Shown: positions 1-12,849, counted from the first letter of the stretch. The stretch: 64,000 nucleotides of DNA from Pomacea canaliculata (GCF_003073045.1 NC_037590.1:43936296-44000295), one strand, 5' to 3'. The notes: generated by a model from the letters alone, not told the origin. Translations and numbers: made by a program.

Positions 1-1670
1 CACAAACTACACCACAACAACCACACACCGGCTTGCCAAGCTCCCAGCGTGCAGGAAGGTCATCCAGGTGTAGTTTTATTACCTCCATCGCAGACACCTG
101 CTAACAAGAACACGGGTTTGTGTGCATTATTTACTAACATCACAGGCTCATCTGTGCAATCACACATCAAAGAAAGCCGCAAAAGAGGTTACTTAGGGTA
201 ATGGGAGACAAAATGTACTATCAATTAAAAAACAACAGTTAGTCCTCTTTAGGATTAAACCTTTTTACTTCCAAACGTGAAAACAAGGACCAGCTTCCAA
301 AACTGTATTGTAATAGAGAATGTCAGAAGGTGTAAAGTTCTGTATCCTTTCCTGATTCTGTATTGTGCCCTTTGGAATCGCCTTCCAAGAAAGCACCCTG
401 GACTGTGTTTAGTATTTAGACGCATGTGGTTGCCTTTGAGGCTGCGTTACCTCCCATCACAAGGTGGCGCTACAAGCGGCGCCGTGAAGTGACAGTTGTT
501 TACTAAATGCAAAATGTTAAAGGTCATCTGCTGACCTCCGAGGACTGTGGATTGCTTGTATATAAAGGACACCCATTGCTTCCGGTGTATGGCTGTCCCC
601 GGGGTAGCATTACCACAGGTCTGTGAACACCGTGCTGTCACCATGCGGTGAATTACTCAGCACGACACAGAAGCAAGATGTTTATTGTGAATTAGTCACC
701 AAAACCCTCAAAGTATATTATTAGCTGTCTGATACTACTGAGTTCAGATCTTGTCTCGGGTCATGTTTTTCTCTCTGGAGGGAAGAACTGTTCGCAAGGC
801 TGCTATCGAGGATATTCGCACGTGCATTCTCCCACCTTAAAAAAATTGCACTAGCACAATCATATATCTATTTCTAGTTAAGATTTCCATCCTTTCCGAA
901 ACCACTCCGGTACAAATCGTGAACAACTCACAGCCAGGCTCCTTTACAATCCATTGACTAGTTTGACAAAAAGCAAAGCTGATGAACCATCGAGGTAAGC
1001 ATTGTGCCAGGTGGACTGGTGTTCCACGAGCACATACTTATGCAAAACTGAAAGGTTTAATGCGAGTATTTTATATTTTTTTACACGTTTGCTGTTTTTG
1101 TTATCTCCCAAACCTGAAGAAATGGCTGACATCAAACTTGCTGGTGCCAAAGCCGCTACCATGTTCCATCCCCTCACCTTTACATGCGCACCTGAGAAAC
1201 AAGAAATAGCCTGCAGGCTCCAATAGAGATTGTCTCAACTGGCAGACAGAAGGACTGAGCACTCTATTCAGGACAGTAAAGGTTTTACAAAGTATAAAAG
1301 TATTTTCAGCAGTTGGCAGCCACCATTGCGACTATTTGTCGCCCGCTTGTTGGCCGTGCTCACAGACGGTTCAAAGCCAGTTGGGTATCCAATGTTTGCT
1401 TGCCAGTGCGGGCATCGCCGCGGATGGCTTTTAACGGTTCAAGTTTGTGTGTCTGTGTGCGCACTGTTTATGCGCAACAGGAAACAAATCTGCAGCAACG
1501 GATGTACAGAACCTCTAGATAAACTTTTCTTGCATTTATTATCTCTCTCGCTTTTTCTTTCTTTTCCACTCTATACTTTTTCTACACCCCTTTGGTGCCA
1601 GCTAGCAGTTCCAAACTAAAAGAAATCAAACAAGAGATTGGAAGACCGTTTGTTGCTGACATCAGCACAA
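1..1670. other. Left-end non-coding stretch
   Basis: No recognisable protein domain or exon chain is visible on either strand; the open frames are short and lack family signatures. Around 735-790 a short segment (GTTCAGATCTTGTCTCGGG) resembles the B-box end of the SINE described at 34040-34280, so it is probably a fragment of the same family. The rest looks like ordinary intergenic or intronic sequence. Confidence 0.5.
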
Positions 1671-1677
1671 GGCTTTG

Positions 1678-1740
1678 ATTTCCGGAAGTTGCGCAAAAAT
1701 ATCAAGTGTGCGCATGCGTATATCTAGAGGCCATCTTAGC
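1678..1740. promoter_or_regulatory. Promoter-like cluster: ETS, NRF1-like and YY1-like motifs
   Basis: Within about 60 bases lie CCGGAAGT (ETS core, 1681-1688), TGCGCATGCGT (NRF1-like, 1709-1719) and GCCATCTT (YY1 core on the minus strand, about 1729-1736). This trio is typical of TATA-less housekeeping promoters in animals. The YY1-like site is in the same orientation as the one just upstream of MBOAT7, so leftward transcription is possible. No coding exon was recognised on either side, so the target gene is unknown. Confidence 0.35.
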
Positions 1741-1784
1741 CTACAGACCCTTAGAGCATAAGAGACTTCAAATAATAAATATTC

Positions 1785-2140
1785 TCTCTGTGTGTACGAG
1801 TACGTGTATATATGCGTTTGTATGTATGGGTATGTAGATGTGTGTAATTAGAAGAATGTATATGTATAAGTGTGTATTTAGATGTAGGTATATATGTGTA
1901 ATTATATGTATCTGCATGTTCTTGTGTGGATGTATATATGTGAGTGTATATATAAAAATGCGTGTAATTTGGTGTATATATTTATCTGTGTATGTAGATG
2001 TGTGCATGTGTGTAATAGGATGTGTGTATATGTGTGAAACTAGATGTAGGGGTATCTGTGAATGTAGATATATTTATGTGAATGTGTTTTTGTAGATATG
2101 TGTAGATATGTGTTTTGTAGATATAGGTATGTGTGTATGC
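1785..2140. repeat. Degenerate GT/TA microsatellite (TGTATATGTG-like)
   Basis: About 350 bases are built from short TGTG, TATG and GTAT words with interspersed TAGATG motifs. Both strands are open over long stretches only because stop codons are rare in this composition, giving Thr/His/Ile-rich or Cys/Val/Tyr-rich pseudo-proteins. No fixed period is kept, so it is an old, eroded microsatellite. Confidence 0.7.
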
Positions 2141-2144
2141 GCGA

Positions 2145-5100
2145 GGTTGGATGAGGATTAAATATATTTTGTCTTGCTCATTGAGTAGCAGAGTAAAATC
2201 AAGGTAGGTATTTTCCTTCAAAGAGGTCATTGACACTGCACACAATTTACATCAACAGGAAATAAAAACCTCATGATCATAATCTCCCGATTTCTCTCTT
2301 TCATGCTCACTTGCTCTCCGTCACGCGCTTCTCTGTCTTAAGAACCTCCACCATTAATTCCATCCGTAATGCCAGCATCATTACAGCCATCATCATAATC
2401 ATGTCTAAAGAGAAAAGTGCAGACAATGAGCGCCGTCTGGTGGCGAGAAAGTAAGGACATAAAAGCAGGAGCCATAACCGAGTGCGATGCTGATGAAAAG
2501 GACCTTGTGTTAACGAAGGGTGAAGAATAAAAGAGCCGACAGTTGATCAGAACAACCCCCTCTACCTTTCTGCTGGCTGATACAGGTGGGAAACATCTCG
2601 CCCACATCACGAGGCGGAGGTGAGATCTGGTTCCGCAGACTGCAGCAGCTGCACACAAAACCAGCCGATGCAACCGAGATGCCAAACAACCTTCCTCCCC
2701 CTCTCCATCCACCGGCCTACCCCATCCCCCAGCACCCGGCACCCAGACAGACATGCGCACCCAGTTTGGGGCATTTTTCTGTCGCCTTTATTATGTTTAT
2801 TTATTATTCTACCTTCTGTGTTTCGCCATCTGAGTGCATTTCAAGGATGTAGCAAGAATTGCTTCTGGAGTTCGCAGTCTCATTAAAAGATAAATGCGAG
2901 CGAGATGGTTGCTGTTGGGAACCGGTTGGCTGAAAGTTAATGGGATTCCAAGACAATTTTCGGTATTATTTTGTGAGTTTGAACCCGCACGGGATGGCGC
3001 ATTGCCAGGCAACCAGGAATTACAGTTTTCCGCAAGACTGTTTGTGCCACGTTTGTGATCACCTGCTTCATGTTATGTCTGTCTGTACTATTCACTACCT
3101 ATGAGAAAATAACTTGTAGAAAATTTATCTTCTTTTTTATTGCACTTCCTTTAAACTTAATAGTTGGCGTGAATTTTTCATAACTGAGCTATGTTTAGTA
3201 CAAGACAGTTTCCCCTCCAAAATCTGGTTAAATAAATTGAATTAACAGACATGCACACAGAACATTTTAGAACTCTTGGAGTATTGCACTATTCTTTCAG
3301 AATTCCAACTCTTGAAGTATTGTAGTATTCCATCCCACGTCTAGCACGCTGACCTTAGAGTTCATCTAGTATTCCTCCATCCAAAGTCCTCTCTGCGCCA
3401 ATCATCTAAATCTTTGCCTGCAAGGTTTATTGTAGAACATCCACAGGTTAGAAAGAAAGTAGAAATATCAAAACAATGTTTGCCAGAGGCTACTTTGAGT
3501 CAGGCTTTTAAGTTTTGCCTTTTTTTTCTAGCCTGATTTGTTTTCCACACCATTCTAAGGAACATTTGTTCCTGGACTTTCCTTGGTCGCTCTTTCCATC
3601 CCTCCTGTGCATGGACAGGTGGCGGTGGGGTGGATGGTAAGTAGTGGCCTCCTAAATTGTGAGAAAAACACCTGTGGACCACTGGACGAAAACACAGACA
3701 TTGTTTTCTTCTGTCAACATAATCACGAGGTTCATTTAATCAAAACGATCTTACTTCGCATTCTCGGTCAGTCCTCTCTGGGAGGAGGGAGGCCTTACTG
3801 AGCTGCAATGCATGCTGGGTGGTGCCAAAGGTCGCCTTGTTTGTCTGGCGATAACCTTCCTCACTTGTCTGTTGGCCGAACACCCAGCCGGAAAAAGGAG
3901 ATAATGTGTTGTCTCAGATGATATGACTAAATAAATTATACAACTGCGTACTTCGTGTTGAGGGGGTAGCTGTGTGGAGGTGGGGGAGCAATTAATCAGA
4001 TAACTCCTGTTGTCTTTACAGACTTTGAAGTACACAATGGACCTACAAGCTTGACATCTGTTCTCTGGAATACTACCACGGCAATCAAAGCAAAATGTCA
4101 GAAGGGTCACAAAAAGTCAAAACATGCAAACAAACAACATGATGGTGGGAGACTAAAAGATGAAGATGGTGGGGGAGAGACTGCGCACTAGGGATGCCAG
4201 GTGCGTAGCTAAGTCGTGGCAGTTAGCTAAACCGTATTATGTTAGCATTGCAGGGTATTCCTACGCCTTAGCCATGCAGCTAGCGCCTAGTGCCGGTCTG
4301 TGCATCTGGGCCCAGAGACAGGTTTGTAACCAGTCAAGGGCGCTCGCCCGTGGTACATCTAACAACAGTCGAAAGATAAGCCGCGAGACAGGTCTGTATG
4401 TCTGTGAGTTGTGTGTTCAGGAAACTCCACCAGGCGGAGAACATCCTCGCGTCTCGTCTATAGGACTGATGTCCGGACACGCTGGGCTGGAGAGGGGTGG
4501 AGCTGAACGGAGGCAAGAGGAAGGGTGGAAGGAAAAAGGGCAAAGCTAGAGGACTGAGGTGAGGTGGAGCTATGTTGCAGCGGGTGAGGTGGCTGATGTC
4601 AGGTAAAGAGGTTGTGGGGTGTAACGGTTGCTGTACAACAGCCTGGGGGAGGGAGGAGAGGGTATTAGCGCAGAAATGACAAGGTGTGCACGTGCTGTAC
4701 ATGCGATGCGTGGGAGCAGACGACCTGCAGTTAATGCACAGCATGGCAATGAAAGGTCTCTACAGGTCTAGTCCAGGTGAGGCACATTCTGAAGCAGTTC
4801 ACGTTTCAATGGGTTCTTTGAACGGGTGTCGATCTCATTGCCCGCAGTTTGTCTTGTCATTCCACACCTCTGCCGACTGGACCGTCAGCTCACTCCAAAC
4901 ACGTGTCCACAGGTGGTCTTCGAGGTCCATCTGCCAGCACATGGACAATCGCTTTAGTAAGCTGTTTATTAATGAGTCATTAAACATGGCCATGGCACTA
5001 AGTGGAGAGAACAGAACGAAGAAGAAAATGAGTACACATGTGAACATCGGAGACTGGAAAAGCCACAAAGTTGGAAACAGCCACTTCTGTCACAACAAAA

Positions 5101-6220
5101 TAACAACAACTCATCTCTAGAACAGTCCAGTTAGAGGTCAACATAACAATACATACCCTGTGTATCTTCAGGCCTGGATGGTTCTGAGAACAGAAAATAT
5201 TTTTCTGTTGATATTCATGCCTCCCTCCACTACTGGTGGCTGAGCTCGGCGTCTTAGTTCATCCCTCCGTCTCTCACACTGTCTGACCTTTCACACAGAA
5301 AAGGGGCAAAATGAAGCGCCCAGTAATGAAAGTCTAGCATCTCACCTACGAATTCGCAGACCCGCACTCTAGTTCTTACCCCGAAATCTTAATATCAGCC
5401 CTCACTCCTCCTCTTGTCTCGAACTTTTAGTCTGCTTCTTATCCTCGGTCTTCATATTAATACCAACTGTAGCTTTTACCTCGAACTCTTATGAATCTTC
5501 TCACGTTTTCTAGCTCTTATCCTGAAGGATGGACTGGAGAAAATTCAGCTGTATAAATAAAACAGAATTATCAGCACAATCTGACTAGAAAGATAACTCA
5601 ACCATGAAGCTGCTGGCAAATGAAGTGACTGCTGTGAGCAGAATGAGCTTTTCAGAGTTATTCTGACTCAGGAACATCCTGGATGAGAATAAAATGCGAT
5701 CAAATAAACCTCCAGAAGTGGAGAGAGAGTGTGTGTGTGTGTAAGAGAGAGAAAAAAACAGGAACATAAAAACAGACGTGTAAAAACAGACGTTCTTGCT
5801 TCTTCCGCAGAGTGGTCAGACTAATAAATTTCTCAGAAGTCGGCTTAGGCCCTGCAAGCAGCCCTGAACTCTGCTCATCCCTCTTTCTTGCCGAGCAATA
5901 TATTTACAGGACTGGCAGAACTCAGCAACGCCAGTCTTCCTCCCACTCCCACCCAAAACCTTTCAATGATCAAAGGCTGTTTTGCAGCTTTCAGGGTTCA
6001 TCCACCCGAAGACAAGGCACTCTAATACTTCTAAAGATGTAATGTGAAGTGGCACAAATCAGTCTTCAGCTGTAAGAACAGGAAACAGCGAGTGCACCCG
6101 CCACCCGACATGATGGAAGTGTCGGCAAATCGCTGCTAAAGCGCGTGCATGGGTAGGCAGATGTAAGGGGTGGGGAGAATACAAAGCAGAAGACAAGAGG
6201 TTAACTGTAAGTATTCTAGC
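2145..6220. other. Intergenic or intronic sequence without a recognised gene
   Basis: Several 60-145 codon frames occur (for example 4686-5120 on plus and 2338-2760 on minus), but none shows a known domain, signal peptide or supporting splice chain. A short (GT)n with flanking GA-rich sequence sits near 5728-5755. Nothing else could be supported. Confidence 0.5.
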
Positions 6221-6226
6221 ATTACA

Positions 6227-6240
6227 CTGCGCATGCGCAG
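6227..6240. promoter_or_regulatory. Perfect NRF1-type palindrome
   Basis: The 14-base palindrome CTGCGCATGCGCAG contains the NRF1 consensus TGCGCATGCGCA. Such sites usually mark CpG-rich animal promoters. Related sites occur at 1709 and 8335. No start exon is recognised next to it, so function is inferred from the motif alone. Confidence 0.35.
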
Positions 6241-6734
6241 TCACAGGAAATGATGACAGGAGATGAAGAAGATGAATGTCAGTGCGAGGAGCCTCTGTAA
6301 ACAGAGCATTCCATTCAAAAAGTTACTTGCAGGTTATGTTGGCAGGGAAGGGGAGGATGTACCAGCATCTGAGTCATCGCAGCGCTGCATCTTGGTGGTG
6401 GAGGAGGACCCAGCGGCCCAGCTACCCGAGGCAGATGGTTGACTGAATAATGGAGCCCCATGGGTTAGGGGTGGAGGGCCGTGAGCTTGCTCTGAAGGCG
6501 AGTTACAGAGATTTCATTTCACCAGTGCCACATCTCGGGGTGAAACAGCTGCTGATGCTGATGGTGACATGTTGATTGTGGTGTAGCTTTTTTGGTGTGT
6601 TTATTTGTTTGTTGAGGAGGGGGGATGTTGTTACCTGTGTAGTGTAAGAGTACGTGCGTACCGGTCCTGCACCTGTAGATGCTGATGTTTCATGTTTGCT
6701 GCAAATCTGGTTAAAGACAGCAGAGCTTGAGAAA

Positions 6735-6900
6735 TGTGTGTGACTGCCGTGTAGTGGGTAGTGATGGCTGTGTGTTGTGTGTGTGCACAAAATGCATGTG
6801 TGTGTGAGAAGTCATCAGTGTGTGTTATCAGTGTGTCTGTCAGTCTAGGAAGTAGATGTGTGCACCAGAGTACGTGTGTACCAGCCGTGCGCATGTGTGT
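6735..6900. repeat. GT-rich low-complexity tract
   Basis: The tract consists of TGTGTG runs broken by CAGTG, ACC and CATG words. A similar tract (TGTGTTTG-like, then CACACACATATATA) lies at 7595-7720. The open frames that cross them are compositional artefacts. Confidence 0.6.
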
Positions 6901-6984
6901 AGCGAATGCAGAACTCAGTCTGGCCCGAGCGCGCGCTCTCTCCTTCACAAAGTCAGTGGCAGGTGCACCAGGTACTGCAACACC

Positions 6985-7130
6985 TGTCTGTTTCTGTTGC
7001 TGCGGCTGTCAGGATGACGCCATCTTCGTCCCCAGGTAAGAAGTCAGACCGGCATCAGACTCTGGAATCAGCGCCCCTACACCTGGCTAGCTGACGTCAT
7101 CGCCGACGCAGTCTGACGTCCGGCCACTCG
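6985..7130. promoter_or_regulatory. CpG-rich promoter-like segment with CRE and YY1-like motif
   Basis: A perfect CRE (TGACGTCA, 7092-7099) is followed by a second GACGTC at about 7114. GCCATCTTCG at 7019-7028 reads CGAAGATGGC on the minus strand, the YY1 form found near many start codons and also upstream of MBOAT7 in this window. On the plus strand a strong donor (CCCCAG followed by GTAAGAAG, about 7030-7042) follows an ATG at 7013, which could be a seven-codon first coding exon. Direction is therefore unresolved and a bidirectional promoter is possible. No downstream exon was identified either way. Confidence 0.35.
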
Positions 7131-8334
7131 TTCAGCCGCAAACAAAAGTTCTTGTCCATAACGGAGCAGCCACAGAGAGAGAGCCGCCATTATACCCTCC
7201 CCCTACCCCACACACACCCGCTCCTCCCCAGCTCCGCCACAATGACCAGCATTGATACAAACACAAAACGAGCTGCAGAGCCGCTGTCGAGCTCAACACT
7301 CACCTTATCGCAACATCAAAGGGAGGAAAAAGCCCAACAGCCGCCGGCTTCCCCCAGCAGACATGATGCGAAGATGTGTTGCAGTATTTAGCAGCGACAC
7401 CACCCGCCCACAGGCGTACCCGTCAGTCTTCACTTACCCGAGGTTTTAAAGAGAAAACAACGGACTTCTTTTTTGTCTCCGGTGCATGAGCTAACATTTA
7501 TTGTTGTACCTGCTGCACCTGTGATTGACCCCAGGATGCAGTGAAGGCTTGAGGGCGTTAATGGCAGACGCAGTGAAACACACTGAGACAGAGCATATGG
7601 TGTGTGTTTGTGTGTTTGCGTGTTTGTGAGTTTGTGTGTTTGTGTGTGCGTGCATGTGATAGAGATAAAGAGCTTTATACACACACATATATATTTGTGG
7701 GTGTGTGCGGTCATGCATGTGTAACAGAAAGAAAGCCAACACGTGTGTGCTTGTGTGAAAGAGAGAATGAATGAGGAACCTAAGCGCGTGCACACGTTCG
7801 TTTATCTGTAAACACATCAGTGCGCTTGTCACTGTGAAGATTTCAGTAAACACGAGGTCTGTGCAGTGTGCACTGTTGTGGACAAAGTTTTCCAGTTTGA
7901 AGCATGTCGATGCACAATGAACATCCACTGGAGTATCAGCCTTTCTGTCATTGCTGTAACCTATGTAATGATAATACTCACAAGTATTTACATACTGAAA
8001 CATTTCCGTTGGTGAGACAGAGATGGCGCTGCTAATTAAAGCAATGCACAACAATGCTCTTTAAGAACTACCTTTGCGCTTTAAGATAGAAAGTATGTTT
8101 TTGTCCAGGCTATAAAAAAACTTTTTTATTTCATAGTGACCACCCTTAATTCTCCCCTCCCCTCGAGGGATCCCCCCCCACCAAAAAAAAGAAACCCCTC
8201 TGTCCGCACAGTTAGTAACAGTCTGCTGTTGTCGAGTTGTGATTCGCTCTTCATTTGGTGAAATGCTGATGTCTTGATACAGCAATGCCCTGCAGGTAAA
8301 TGCGGTCACAGTTCTCTGGTAGCTCGGCATCTTG

Positions 8335-8346
8335 TGCGCATGCGCG
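8335..8346. promoter_or_regulatory. NRF1-like site
   Basis: TGCGCATGCGCG is a near-perfect NRF1 consensus in a locally GC-rich setting that also contains CACGTG-like words downstream. No associated exon was found. Confidence 0.25.
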
Positions 8347-8733
8347 TGGACCGGTGCCAGAGGACAGCAGTCGCTCGGCTCACGTGCCGTGGCTCAAGGG
8401 CAGGTGAGGCTGGAGGTCTCCAGTTGTCTTACAGGTGCAACACGAATGTTAATAATGCCAGCGGATGGCCTTTGTTATAGTATTTTTTAAATCAGGTCAA
8501 GCGAAGAATCCAACGCAGGTGTACCGCAAAGTCGATCCCTCTAGTGCCCGGATGAACAGGTAAAGGTCGTCCCATGACCTTTAGTCAGGGAGTGAGGTGT
8601 TTGACACTTCACTTTTCTCGGGGCAAGCTTGATATGAAGGCCGTGTCCATCTCTTCTTCCTCGCTGCCTGATCTTCCACAACCCTCCTTGAAGTTAGGTA
8701 CCCATTGCCGCCAGCTGTCCACTTAGGGGGAAG

Positions 8734-8812
8734 TAATCCGCGCTACACGGGTATCGAACCGGCGCACCTCTCAGTTCGGACACTAGCGTTATAACCACTT
8801 GGCTATCCGCTT
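8734..8812 (-). repeat. tRNA-derived SINE head
   Basis: On the minus strand the sequence has a tRNA-like A box (TAGCCAAGTGGTTATAACG) and, about 40 bases later, a B box (GGTTCGATACCCG). The ends do not pair into an acceptor stem, so it is a SINE head rather than a functional tRNA. A related B box (CCGGTTCGATACCCGT) occurs on the plus strand at about 12902, suggesting two copies of one family. Confidence 0.55.
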
Positions 8813-9093
8813 GCCTTCCTAGATGACAGACTGTGCCTACAGTCACCTCTTAGAAGGCATCCTCCACGTGCCATACTTCATTTCATATTCAACAAAAGCA
8901 GCGTGGAACAACGGTCTCTGGTCGTTGCTATGGCTGCGCTACATCTTATATTCTCCAGTCTCAGCCATTTCCCGTGGAGAGCTCGCACAGGTCTGTAGGT
9001 AGATAAGTTCGCTCGCTATCTCGTCTTGTCACTAAGCTACCCCTTCTTACCATACCTCTACCACTAGTACCACTACTGCTACTGCTGGCATCG

Positions 9094-9123
9094 CCACCAC
9101 CACCACCACCACCACCACCACCA
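9094..9123. repeat. (CAC)n microsatellite
   Basis: Ten uninterrupted CAC triplets, preceded by degenerate CTACTG triplets. It lies in non-coding DNA. Confidence 0.85.
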
Positions 9124-9129
9124 TCCACC

Positions 9130-11250
9130 AGTGATCCCTATCACGTCTGGAGGTTGCTGCTCGTTGTAGGCGTATAACTTGCCAGCCTGGCATCGGGATA
9201 ATATGGAGCTTACCAGCTCGGCAATAGAAGCATAACTGAGAACATCTGTAGCCATAGAGCTACATCAAGCAAGCACACCGTGGCGGAACTCCTGCTGTTG
9301 CTCTACGAAAAGGCAGAAATGAAGGCACCAGAAACATTTTTGATCTTTCTGCTCAGGCACTAAAAATGTCGTTAAAAACGACTTTTTGTAACATTGATAT
9401 AGACTGTACCCTGATGTACATTAAAAAACACTTTTTGGGGTGATCAGACTCACCAGTCCGCAAATATTCTGAAATCTCAGACAAAACACGCTTAAAAAAA
9501 CTTAAATAAGAGATGAATATGCAGAAAAATATTAAAGGAGTAGGATGGGGAAAATGTTCAGGTGCATCTTCCATCTGTCTGTATCTCTTTCCTGGTATAA
9601 TTCAATCAAAAGTAGGTGATATGTCTCCTGTGGTGTGCCGTAGAAAGCCCTCAGTGGGCGTCATAGCAACGAGTGTTCCAAGAACTGCCGGGCAGAGCTG
9701 CTGCTTTTGGACTGGCAGCGGTGCAGCTCGTCTCAACCTGCCTGGCACCGGGGGCCCGGGGGCTTTTTGAGCAGCGGCCAGCTCCTCACCAGCTCTCACC
9801 TGCAGCCAAGCGAGTCGGTAACTGTACTATGTAGGTAGGCTGAGGTGGGGCAGGTGGGGAGGGAGAGGGGAGAGACACCTTGTCGTGCTTGTGCCAGGTA
9901 CAGTCAGGATGCAGACGGCTCAGGTGATAATCCTTATCCAACACACCATCCTGTCCTCCACACCTTTCGTACTTCATGTTGCGTGCTCTCGTTATTTCAA
10001 CTTGGGTGAGCTGTTCATAATTTCTGACATGAGAGGTCAAGAGATTTTTTTTCTCGTTGCTTTGACACGAGAGAACATCTACTCACCTGCAGTGATCAAT
10101 GAGCAGGGGACAGGTTCTTTTTCACAAAGTTGACAATTATAATCCAACAGGGCTTTGGGGGCACTCTGTTGATCGCAGTTCAGAAACGGTGAACACCTGT
10201 CCTAGTTCGAGACCATGGTGGCTAGGGTTTGAAGCTAACCTGAAGACCAGTTTCGTCTTCGTCACTGGTATGGGTTCAACACACAGTGACATGAACTCTT
10301 GTCAAAGATTGAAGGCAACATGCCCTCCTCTAGAACTTTTGACAAGCTCTTTCATCCGTGAATGATTCCATCTTGACCTTGAGCGTGGGGACCAGGAGGT
10401 GGAGATGCTGGGGAGACTACGACTCTGCCTGGCCATAGTCCAATTTTTAAACTGATTCATCCATCACAAGTTTGGGAAGAAAGTTTGTGATGGGAGCACT
10501 TAGCTTGTTGTGCAATAGAGAAACCAACCGTGAACCTTCCTATCAGGCTCCACCACTTGTAGCATGGAATACATTGTCTCACCTTAGTATCTTGGTTACA
10601 GCACCTGTACACATTCTGCCCACACTTCCAGGCTCGACCACACTTCCTGTATCAGTCAGTACACATGATTTACATCTACATACAGAAGGTGTGCATGTGT
10701 TCACTGCAGCTGTACACATTTCTTGCCACCGTCTACAGTCTGTCTACATTTCTGCAGCAGCGCACATCCTGCTCATTCCTTGTGACTGAACACATTCTGC
10801 CCATATTTTATACAATACGATATACAAATTTATTAATATTCAGTGTATGTATACTAATTCTGCCCAAAATTTCTTGCAACTGTTTACAGTCCATCGAAAT
10901 TATTTGTAATTGTTTCTCAGCTGCCCACATGTCTAACGACTGTTCACATTCTGTGGACACAGTGTCTTCCCTGGGTATGTCGTCTGTTAGTTCCCATTGA
11001 AAAACAGAGGATTAAGGAACTTTGAAATCAAAGAAAGTCATCAGGCTTGACTACGACGGAGAAACAGGTAGTTAAATCACTTTCAGTGATTAAAAAGTCA
11101 AGCCAGTTAACGGTGGCTTTAAAGTTAAATGCAAGCGTTATAAAAAAAATAAGAACTATTAGGAAGCAAATTATTTGTCATTCAATCACAAATCATAAAG
11201 CTGTGTTAGGTTGTTTTACAATCAGACTCAGCACAACTAAAGGACTATAA
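9130..11250. other. Intergenic or intronic sequence; diverged local repeats
   Basis: No gene is recognisable. From about 10610 to 10980 the words CACATTCTGCCCA and TTCTTGCMAC recur with spacing of tens of bases, suggesting a highly diverged tandem array. The frame at 10665-11000 runs through it and is probably not coding. Confidence 0.4.
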
Positions 11251-11253
11251 TAT

Positions 11254-11490
11254 TTAGCATTGCTGGGGCTGTTGTGAAGTAGCCGCGGTCATCTGTTGAG
11301 CGAAAGAAAGATTCAGTCTCCTCCTTCCATTTTCCCACAAATTATGGCACACTCGGTAGTCTGTATCACAGCTAGTCTCCAAACAGGTGTTCATACACCT
11401 ATACCTGGCATCTTCTGACATTTTCACGAAACTCGCGCAGACCTTCGGGTTCAGACACACAGTCATGTCGGCTTGCATCAAATATAACAT
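11254..11490 (-). CDS. Possible terminal exon of a cysteine-rich peptide (unrecognised)
   Basis: This minus-strand frame ends with a stop after ...QPQQC and holds six cysteines before that in a compact block with spacing C-x5-C-x14-C-x3-C-x4-C-x6-C, followed by a Gly-Arg-Arg-Arg that could be a processing site. The pattern vaguely recalls ShK-like or other disulphide-rich secreted peptides, but the spacing does not match any family I can name. The first methionine has no signal peptide, so if real this is a downstream exon; GGTAG directly before the ATG (about 11491-11495) could be an acceptor. It could equally be a chance frame. I do not assign a function. Confidence 0.22.
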   Translation of the reverse strand: MLYLMQADMTVCLNPKVCASFVKMSEDARYRCMNTCLETSCDTDYRVCHNLWENGRRRLNLSFAQQMTAATSQQPQQC

Positions 11491-11499
11491 CTACCGGCA

Positions 11500-12845
11500 G
11501 AATCCGGTAGGAGCGTTAGACACAACAGCGAAGAATATAATTAAATTTATATCAACAAATAAATGAACGAACTTAATCCCTATCAATCAGAAAAACGAAT
11601 GCATGAAGCAATGGAAGGACAAATGAACGAACAAATAAGCGAAATAAAGACATAAAAATAAAAACCAATCAACCAGGGAAACAACAGAAAGGCCTGAATG
11701 AAAAAAAATGCATGAAGCTAATCTCAGAACCCTCAGCTTTCATGACACGTGGTGCCAGCAGCCAGCGGAGCAGCCAGGGAAGAGCCGGGTCTGGCACCAA
11801 GTTCCGTGCTGTTATCTGTTGGTTAAAATAACTGGTTGCCATGGAAACACCCGTCTAGTAGGTTGTGTAAGGAAAGATAAGTGTCTCTGGCGCAGTCAGG
11901 ACCAAGGATATTATACACCTCAAAGAAACACCGGGGGTCGACCAGGGCCCTTCTTTTGGAGCGAAACTGAGCCTAACAAACGAGTAGGTGGCTAGGCACC
12001 TGGCTGAAATGTGGTTTACCTTCATCTCAACACCTGTCACGAATGATGCACTAGGTCCGCATTCTTTGTGTATATTTATATTCCTTGCAACTCACGTCCT
12101 AAATATTATTTACCTATGTTATTCTTTTGGTTTAACTTTTGGGTAGTTCTCATGCTCCGATTTTATTTGTTCTCTTAACATCCATCTTAGAATAACTTTT
12201 ATCTCTTTATCCAGGTTGGGTAGCTTGGTAGCGAGTGTGTTCGCCACGAGTTTTACAAAAGTATTATAAATTCTCGGCGAGCATATTGCAGACAATAGTA
12301 ATGTTAATATGTAATTATGTCTTGGTCTCAACGGCTGGGTGTAGTGTACAGTAATTACACCCGAACACTGAATCAAATGTACACGTAGTGATCTCAAGAT
12401 CCTCCTCCGCCATCCCTACACCGAAATGCTAGTCTTCAAGTTGAGAATAATTAAAACCACTGCAAGCTGCCATCCAACGAATGTTTGCGAGCGTGGATGC
12501 GTACTAGCACATCTGTGTTTGTGTGCGCGCGCGCCAGTGTGTGATAAAGGTTGTGCGGTGAAATGGGTAGATGAGTGAGAAAAGAGTTTAGGCCCCATTT
12601 AGCACCTATGGTACTTACACAGCAGCTACATGGGACCTGAAGTGAAACAACAGCTTTAGGGACTCGTGGGAACCGGGTGAGAAGGGATGTTGTTCAAGCC
12701 GACACCGGTTATCAAGGGTACATTACGAACAGGTTTTCTCTTTAATGAGAGCCGGGTTGACAAGACCTGGTGCTCTGCTGGTACCCGCCTGAAATGACTT
12801 GCAAGCCAGTAACATGCAGGTCGACTATCGATGCTCAGGAATTAA
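11500..12845. other. AT-rich non-coding stretch
   Basis: Between about 11540 and 11690 the sequence is rich in AAAT, GAAC and AATG words typical of an eroded A-rich tail or tetranucleotide repeat. The frame at 12119-12397 (minus) has no domain. No gene supported. Confidence 0.4.
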
Positions 12846-12849
12846 GTGT

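Noticed and set aside
1768-2245. His/Thr-rich and Cys/Val-rich frames
   Set aside because: Produced by the TG/TA microsatellite; composition alone explains the open frames on both strands.
8734-8812. Functional tRNA gene
   Set aside because: A and B boxes are present, but the acceptor stem does not pair and a related copy exists elsewhere, so a SINE head is more likely.
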